From Carposina sasakii (Eukaryota > Arthropoda > Insecta > Lepidoptera > Carposinidae), in NCBI GenBank assembly GCA_014607495.2, contig CP053159.1, forward strand, positions 3,975,501 through 4,039,500: a stretch of DNA of 64,000 nt, read 5' to 3'. Within the stretch, counting starts at the first letter, position 1; every line of letters begins with the position of its first letter. Positions 57,469 to 64,000 of this stretch are shown one piece after another. A model generated the notes under the pieces. That model did no database searches. It was not told where the DNA came from and was given only the letters and a program-made list of their open reading frames with translations. The position numbers were made by a program, and so were the translations under genes.

Positions 57469-59824
57469 ACTGTCCCAAGGCCAGAAATAAAGGGACTAGA
57501 GAACAGGGTGGTCTAATTATACATATAACCAAAGACAATATATAACTAAGCTAGAAATATGGAATATTTATCTGATTGGAAAAAAGTTGGCAGTATTTAC
57601 GCAGAAGCTCGGAAAAGCTGCGCAACATTGAACTAAAGTTGATAATAAATAATTGATATTTAAAAAAAATGGAATTCAATAAAATTAAACCTTAAAGCCT
57701 CAAAATGAAACAATAAAAATAAAACTTTTAACAATTATCTTATGATATTTTTGTAAAAAATATACTATTTTACTTTAAATGACTGCAAAACTTTGCTATA
57801 AATCCGATGGAACTATAATTATTTAAGACCGCATAGCTTATAATAGGTAATACCAAACCTAAGCGAGTTCAGAAAGAGTGCTCATTTCGCTCGCTCGGCT
57901 GACTGTCCTTGACCTTCGAAGTAGCCGCAACGAGAATTAAGATGGCTCTCAACTCATTCTGCGATTACTATTTTTAGTACTGTTATGATTTTTATTTACA
58001 AACATGAACAAAAACTTCAATGTGATTAATTAGACAAATCTGAAACTAGTACAACCGGAATGGTTTATGTTTTATTTGTGAACTCTGGTAAAGTAATATT
58101 AATGTCTATAATTTCGTACTAAAACTTGTGAAAGTGTGAAGAATTCCAGGTATAATTTCCAAGATTTCTAATGCAGTTACTGCTATAGAATTAATTTGTT
58201 GTTTCTATAATAATGCGCATACTTTCATGTTTTATTTCTTAAGTAAAGTCAAGTCACCCTGCAGCGTTCAGACATGTTGGTTGCAGACTTCAGCGCTGGC
58301 TACCCGCCAACATTCCTCTTTCATCTGAATGTCACTTTTTTCGTCGATTTTCGCCATCGACGGCAGTAAGGAAGCATTACTTAGATTTATGGCATTGAGC
58401 GCAAAAAATATAGCAATAAAAACCTAGGAAAATGGATCTTAGGCATTTTGATCCTGGCTGAAAATGATATGTTGAGCAACTTGGTAAAAAAAATATAATT
58501 TTAGGTTACTCTGTACTTTTTGTGTGGTGAAAATTTTAATATATTACATGATACTTATTTATATCCTGAAATTTTCAAATAGTTCTGAATTATAGATACG
58601 TTTATTTACGCAAGATTTTATTTAACTTTACAGTTAGGTGTAACTAGTGCAGTACGTGGGTATGTATTTATAATTAATTAGATTATAAAGAATATTGTAA
58701 AAATTAATAAATATGGCCTTTACACTTATAGATAATTTATTATGCACAGAAGAAAAATTACGACGACATCAACTTCCTAAGAATTATGCCCATCCTCCCC
58801 TATAACTCATAGGTATCTCAATATATAATTACTTTTTTATTTATTAGGATTTTAAAATCATGTAATGTACATGATGATGAATGTACTGAATGTATCCAAC
58901 TACCAGGTTGATTACTTTTATAATTTAAGCTCCCCTTGCAACAAAATTTTAATTGTAGTTAATTTTTTTAAAGTCACCTATTTATAATAATAATTCATCT
59001 AAAGATATTGAAGCATTTGCTGGTCTACCGACGCAGTTCCATTTATGGTATTTTACTTTTGTCATAATATTTACAATTCCAACAAAAATGGTTCTCCTTG
59101 CTGTGGTTGGTTCATAGCAAAAAGTACCCGAAAAGCCTTACGTTGATTTACAGTCGTTTTGGTAGAGGGCGGTAAAGTGCACTTTTCCTAGCAAGGCTAC
59201 ACAGTGGAGCAGAGGTAATTGTATTAATTTACTCGGCGTATAGATGGCGTGGTATAAAGTTGTTGAACTTTGACATGTAAAAAAACCAAATTAAAAAAAA
59301 CCTAAATATTTTTGGTGGGATAATAAGTAATTTGATAAATCTTGTAAACAATATTTTTATCGATTTTTGTTATTCCCCGTGAAAAACTTAATTTATACCC
59401 CCTAGTTACAGGCAGATAACCGACGTTTACTGCTCTCGCCAACCTATTTATAAAACAACTCTGACGGACGTGTTAGAAGCTTCAACCCGTTGTTTTGATG
59501 CGGGTTAAACTAAGACTAAGTTATTGATTAATTGCTAAATGGTCATGGCAGTGAAATACCGTCGCGTGGTTATGTAACAATGAAGTTTCAACATGCTTTT
59601 GTATTAAATATACCATCTTGAATCACTAAAACCAAATTTCATATTTAAACACTAAGTAAAAAAATCGTTTTACATTATTTATTACTTTTATTAGAAAACA
59701 TTTTCCATGTCTTTCCTAATACAGTATTTATTTAAAATGGAAACGCACTTTCAATGAAATATTATTGGTCCTGCCTGACCACAGAATGCTATATCTGCAG
59801 CTAATAATGTCCTACTTATTGTAT

Positions 59825-60010
59825 ACTAGCGGCCGCGCATTACTCCCGTGCGAAGCCGGGGCGGTTCCCTAGTTATGCATTATAAACCTTTCTTGTGAAT
59901 CAGTCTCTCTATTTAAAAAAACCGCATCTTAATCTGTTCCCTAGTTTGAAAGATCTAAGCATACATAGGGACAGTCAGCGGAAAGCGACTTTGTTTTATA
60001 ATATGTAGTG
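59825..60010. repeat. Dispersed repeat family E
   Basis: cattactcccgtgcgaagcc, cctagttatgcattataaac, accgcatcttaatctgttcc, tttgaaagatctaagcatac and gactttgttttataatatgt. Nearly collinear with 19235-19420. Confidence 0.78.
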
Positions 60011-60838
60011 ATTTGTTCATTGTCTGTGCCTTATATGCTACCACAATACTATGGGTACTGAAAAATTACAAAACTGCGTCTAAAGTTACTGCTAAAATAT
60101 AGGTACTTGACAGCATACTCGTAATGTATGAAACATCTGTAAAATTTTGGTTATGTTTATCTTAAGTATATAATGTAAGTATATATTCTTTTGTAATAAC
60201 AGCGTAATTATTTTTCTGTTCCGATTACGAGGTCTTTACATACTTTTCCTCTGGAAATCTCTGTGAGAGCGTATGACTTTTGTCTCCGTGTGTCATCGAC
60301 CGTGACCTATGCGTGCAACATGCGTCGCCTTATACAGGATGCTGTTTCCCGTATGCGATGATAGAATGACACTAAGTATGTTCATTGCAGCAGGTTTTCA
60401 TATACATATTGCAAAATAAACTGCATTAAAAATGTTTTTTTTTTGTCTGTATTATCATTTACTATAATAATAAAATAGACCATGAAGGAAACCCTAGGAA
60501 TATTAGAAATATGTGTTTTGTTGATCCCATCTGTTATATAATATTGGTCTACACAGACCCAGTTATTTCAGACATTAGGACAAACTACCAGACATAAATC
60601 AAGAGATAATGCAGCACAGCATCACATTTCCATAACTTTTCCCTTCACTATCTCGCGCTATTATTGTATTCCTTAAGATGGGGTTCGTAAAGTTGAAAGT
60701 GTTGAGATTTATATGTGTAAATGCGAAACACCTTTTTGAATATTACGGAAAAGCATTGTAATGGGCGAGGATGTGAGACAATCCACTAAAAGAAGCGCTT
60801 TTTAAGGATTATATTAAGCAGACACTTGGGCACTTGGT

Positions 60839-60955
60839 TGGGCAGAAGTGTGCAAAAAACACACCCACTTTTCACCAGTTAGCCTATTAAGTCCCACGTG
60901 GTAAGGGATGAGCCAACCTCTTTGGGAATAATGGGCGTGACTATATGTTGGGCAC
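60839..60955. repeat. Dispersed repeat family F
   Basis: ggcagaagtgtgcaaaaaac, attaagtcccacgtggtaag and ataatgggcgtgactatatg; inverse of 31735-31797 over its first half. Confidence 0.7.
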
Positions 60956-61137
60956 TTGGACAGTGCTAATGCTCTTTGTCATTTTAGTTGACTCTTTAAT
61001 GAAATGGAAAAGCAATAGACGTCATACGCATCAACCACCTCACTGATCTCTGAGAATAGTGTGATACCCTTATAATAAGTATAGTAATACCGGCTCAAAT
61101 AGTTAGTAGGTGTAGGTATATTACATTAATTACTTAC

Positions 61138-62449
61138 TGATTATAAACTTGGCTCCCATACTCCGTTTACGTTCACGTTGCTTGTTCTTGTTTATCCGCC
61201 TTTTTAATCGATTTAGCACTAAGTCCGCCTCATCCACACTTTCTGACGACGAAGTGTTGACACTCCTTATCAAATCGGTCACGGAATGTCTTCGTTTCCT
61301 CATTAGGACGGTCATCATGCGCTGCCGAGGCTCGATTTCAGATAAACCGCGTCTGTACATTTTTAGGCGCTTCCTCATTTCCCAATCGGCCGCGGCGTCC
61401 GTGGGAATATTAATGGATTCCGTATCTGACATATTATCCCCTATTCTGAAGGGGCGCCACGTTCTATCCGGACATAATGTAGGAAATTCTTGACGTTTTA
61501 CCGGCGTCCGTGATTTTTTTTCAGATTCAATTGTTTTGGACTGGTCTCGAGCGAACCAAGCCGGATCTCGGTTAGGCTGGGATGGTAAGCTTTTTAAGTA
61601 AGTATTTAGGAAAGATACCTTATTGTTTGGGGGAGTGTAAGTAGCTGTGGATTTGGAACGAATCAAGGAATCACTCGGGTGGTCAGAAGAGGTTTTTAGT
61701 GTTACGTCATTATACGATTTAGATTTATGGACAGTATGTACCGAATCGCTTTCTTTTTTGGGTGAAGTTACGTTGATTGATTGATTAGTCTCACAAGTAT
61801 CACTGGTGATTAATGAATATTCATAACTTTCAGAACAATTTACGCCATTTATATCAAGCTCACTTTCTAAACATAGACTGTCTCTCAAAGGATTGGAAAA
61901 TCCATAGATCTCATTGTCTGAACTTTTGTAACTACTCGTTTCACTTAACCCGGATTGAAAGGGCGTAGTCTCGAGGCTGCTTGCTTGCAAATGAGATGAA
62001 TCCTTAGGTAATGTTAGTTTACATGGAATGTTTGTTACCCCGGTACTATCTTTTATAACATAGCCTTTAGGCTTAGCATTGTTATCTTGTGCAGACGACG
62101 ACGGTCTATAGACACGTGTGTATATTTTGCCGCCAGATATTGTATTATATTTCTTAATAGCTTTTTTGTGAATGAAATGCCTGTAATCTTTTTCCCGTAA
62201 CGATTGAGTGGTTTTCAAAGGAAGTTCGTCGTAGTCGGAACTTTTTATAGAAACGTTTTCGTCATTAGTTTCGACGAGAAGATTTCCATCGCAATCGAAT
62301 AGCTGTACTGTCGGAAACTTGACCCCTGGGGATAAATTTCTTGTCCGAAGCTCCCATTTGTTGTGGCTCGGCTTCCGCAACTGAATTCGTATTATATTAT
62401 CATCTATTATCGGGCCGTCACTGTCGTTGGTATCTTCTTTCTCCGTCAT
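61138..62449 (-). CDS. Host gene, first coding exon
   Basis: Starts at ATG 62449 (MTEKEDTNDSDGPIIDDNII) with an in-frame TAA four codons upstream. It encodes 437 residues and ends one base into a codon at donor A|GTAAGTAAT. The phase fits exon 2 exactly. Visible: a short N-terminal segment that could be folded (WELRTRNLSPGVKFPTVQLF then DCDGNLLVETND), a long Ser/Thr-rich disordered middle, and a basic C-terminal third with EMRKRLKMYRRGLSEIEP, RQRMMTVLMRKRRHSVTDLI and RRINKNKQRERKRS, which could serve nuclear targeting or membrane/RNA contact. No enzyme motif, signal peptide or membrane segment. Family not recognised; its length and texture suggest a large scaffold or regulator. Long first introns like this one often hold regulatory DNA (inference). 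Confidence 0.88.
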
Positions 62450-62760
62450 GATTTGTTACTTCCCCACATTACAGCATTCGAAATAAAAAACTTAACTAGA
62501 ACCTGTCATTCAATGCTAATTTGTTTGTTTACAATCAGCTGTTCATGTCAGTTGGCATTTTGCCAAACTCAACTACTCTGGCATTCAGTCTCAAATAGAC
62601 ACAATGTCAGTTTTGTTTTTCACTTATAAATAAATAACACTGAAAACACTTCCATGTGTCTAATAATTGATATTGGAGACGGTCACTAGTATTCACTGTA
62701 AAATGTCTACTGAATGCTGTAATGCAGTGTCGGCCGATGTTGAAAACTGTTGCATAAGGT
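62450..62760 (-). promoter_or_regulatory. Upstream region of host gene with NFI-type palindrome and E-box
   Basis: A perfect NFI-type site TTGGC-ATTTT-GCCAA lies at 62552-62566, about 100 bases before the start codon, and an E-box CAGCTG at 62536-62541. It could be 5' UTR or promoter. No clear TATA or initiator is seen on the minus strand, and an upstream non-coding exon cannot be ruled out. Confidence 0.35.
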
Positions 62761-62859
62761 TAGCGTGCGTGTTGATTGCGCACAATTACACCTTGTAATG
62801 AGTTTACACTATAATAACTGGCAGATGGGTCGCAACAAGTGGCAAGTGAAATGGAGCGG

Positions 62860-63130
62860 TCACAATTTGTTTTCCCGGATCGCGTGTTAGGTTTGTGGAC
62901 TCCGCTGTCGTATAAATCTCTCCCGAGCGCTTTTTTTCCGGGACGCTCGTTGAGAGAGTCTTTGCGCGTGATATTGGTCGTTCGCGACTCCGGACATTTC
63001 TGCACTGAACACGTTCGGTAGAATAGACGCGGAGAACTATAAATAGAGGCCTGGCCGGATCCCCTTGAACCTAGTAGTAGTGTTACGACGAATAGCATAA
63101 TCGTGGCGTACGCGCAACTGTTCGCACTGA
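62860..63130 (+). promoter_or_regulatory. Possible plus-strand core promoter
   Basis: Plus-strand TATAAATA at 63038-63045 in a GC-richer stretch (ataaatagaggcctggccgg), and a second TATAAAT at 62911-62917. A GAGA run (ttgagagagtc) lies at about 62950. If used, transcripts would run away from the host gene. No coding exon follows clearly before the window ends. Confidence 0.35.
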
Positions 63131-63229
63131 CACAGTTTTTTGTTTGCGCATGCATTGATAGCTATCGGGCACACAGCTGTTGCAGTCAATGAATCTATAC
63201 GAGTACCTTGCCTGAATTGCATGTGTGAT

Positions 63230-64000
63230 GTTTCGTAGATAAAATTTCTAATAAGAAATGAATATAATTAGGCAGACAAAATTAAACAAAACGAACAGCG
63301 AAAACACATTATAGCACCTAATTTTTTGCATTGTGATTCATAAGAAATACGCTTGTTTTTAAGGAAACTTAGCACCAATTTGTGTTTTTAGTGTTATCGT
63401 TTTATTTTCGCGAGATAGTTGCCAAGGATAAATCAGAAACCAACTAAAACTATAAATAAATAAAAAAACTGTTGACAATAAAGAATATGTTTTCCACGTT
63501 TTTTAGTAGTGCGTGTAATACTTACATATATTTTATATTTGCAAATTCGTCTCCATTTTAAATATAAATAAATAGTCGATTAGTTTATCAATTGCATATA
63601 GGTACTTTAAGAAAATGAATTATACTTACATTTAAATATTAGCACTAAAGGACATTTTAAGTAGCCAGGTTAATTACATGGTTCGCTTACAATAATAGAG
63701 CTTTGTAGTTTTAGCTTAAGATTGCTCAGATGTTGAACATTTACAAATTGGCTTGGTTTCAATCAAATAATCGTTATTGGCATACTGTTGACATTGTTAG
63801 TAATTAAATAAAATATCACATATACATTGTTATTCAAGATATTTTGGTGACATATTTAGTTCTGGCACCCAACATGCCTTGATAACGAATTTGTGCCAAT
63901 AATTTTGTGCAGACACTTCTATTTATAATATAATTGTTGTCAAGTTTGGTGGCGACATTCGGAAGATAGGGTAATGTGTACAGTTTTCATCCAAAGGTAG
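63230..64000. other. AT-rich end of window, nothing recognised
   Basis: No exon, repeat pair or RNA gene is recognised here. Confidence 0.5.

Larger units (their letters stand above)
31682..61137 (-). other. Host gene intron 1 (about 29.5 kb)
   Basis: Donor GTAAGTAAT at 61137 and acceptor ttctctcccacag at 31682. It contains the gypsy element in the same orientation as the gene, two minisatellite arrays and many repeats. Stretches 33160-35900, 37100-38860, 42200-43480, 45130-46580, 47000-48320 and 57480-59820 show nothing I can name beyond AT-rich unique sequence. Confidence 0.7.

Noticed and set aside
62760..63155. 131-codon minus-strand frame with a hydrophobic start
   Set aside because: It could mimic a secreted protein, but no motif, splice signal or second exon supports it, and it overlaps the possible plus-strand promoter.

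Overview
This window looks like lepidopteran (moth or butterfly) nuclear DNA. It is AT-rich, has one host gene with very long introns, and is full of dispersed repeats of the kind known from Lepidoptera: remnants ending in the 'cgcggacgaagtcgcgggc' box, tRNA-derived SINEs and foldback MITEs. It also carries a DIRS element, a Ty3/gypsy element and an RTE-type LINE fragment. There is no bacterial gene organisation, no rRNA and no CRISPR.

Host gene (minus strand). Three coding exons are supported: 62449-61138 (start codon), 31681-31304 and 15690-15526. Each internal edge has good splice sites, and all junctions are phase 1, so the exons join in frame across introns of about 29.5 kb and 15.6 kb. 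The product is Ser/Thr-rich, low-complexity and basic in places. I do not recognise the family. The gene continues beyond 15526 to the left.

Left end (1-8900). A 5'-truncated, frameshifted RTE-type LINE sits at 1-880. A nested cluster follows: a short internally deleted DIRS derivative (2870-3135) at the exact centre of a long palindrome, a decayed PIF/Harbinger element (3184-3990) with TTA target duplications, and a full-length DIRS element (core 4004-8874, minus strand). The DIRS element has 34-bp inverted termini, a gag that appears to contain a spliceosomal intron, a gag/RT overlap with a textbook -1 slippery heptamer (T TTA AAC), an RT-RNase H-methyltransferase polyprotein, and a tyrosine recombinase whose ATG overlaps the RT stop.

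Middle (8900-50100). This is intron sequence of the host gene holding SINEs, foldback elements (19990-20189, 22893-23177, 26554-26825), a hAT MITE (17479-17653) and two minisatellite arrays. A GC-rich, possibly regulatory, patch lies at about 49560-50070.

Right (50129-57468). A Ty3/gypsy element (minus strand, the same sense as the host gene) has identical 406-bp LTRs, an ACTG target duplication, a primer site and a polypurine tract. Its gag carries an in-frame stop and its pol a frameshift just after the RT catalytic YLDD. The region 62450-64000 holds the host gene's upstream region and a possible plus-strand TATA promoter.

I see no wholly unknown gene system. The best leads are in the DIRS element: palindromic insertion sites, an array of compensating hairpins in its predicted intron, and the frameshift site.
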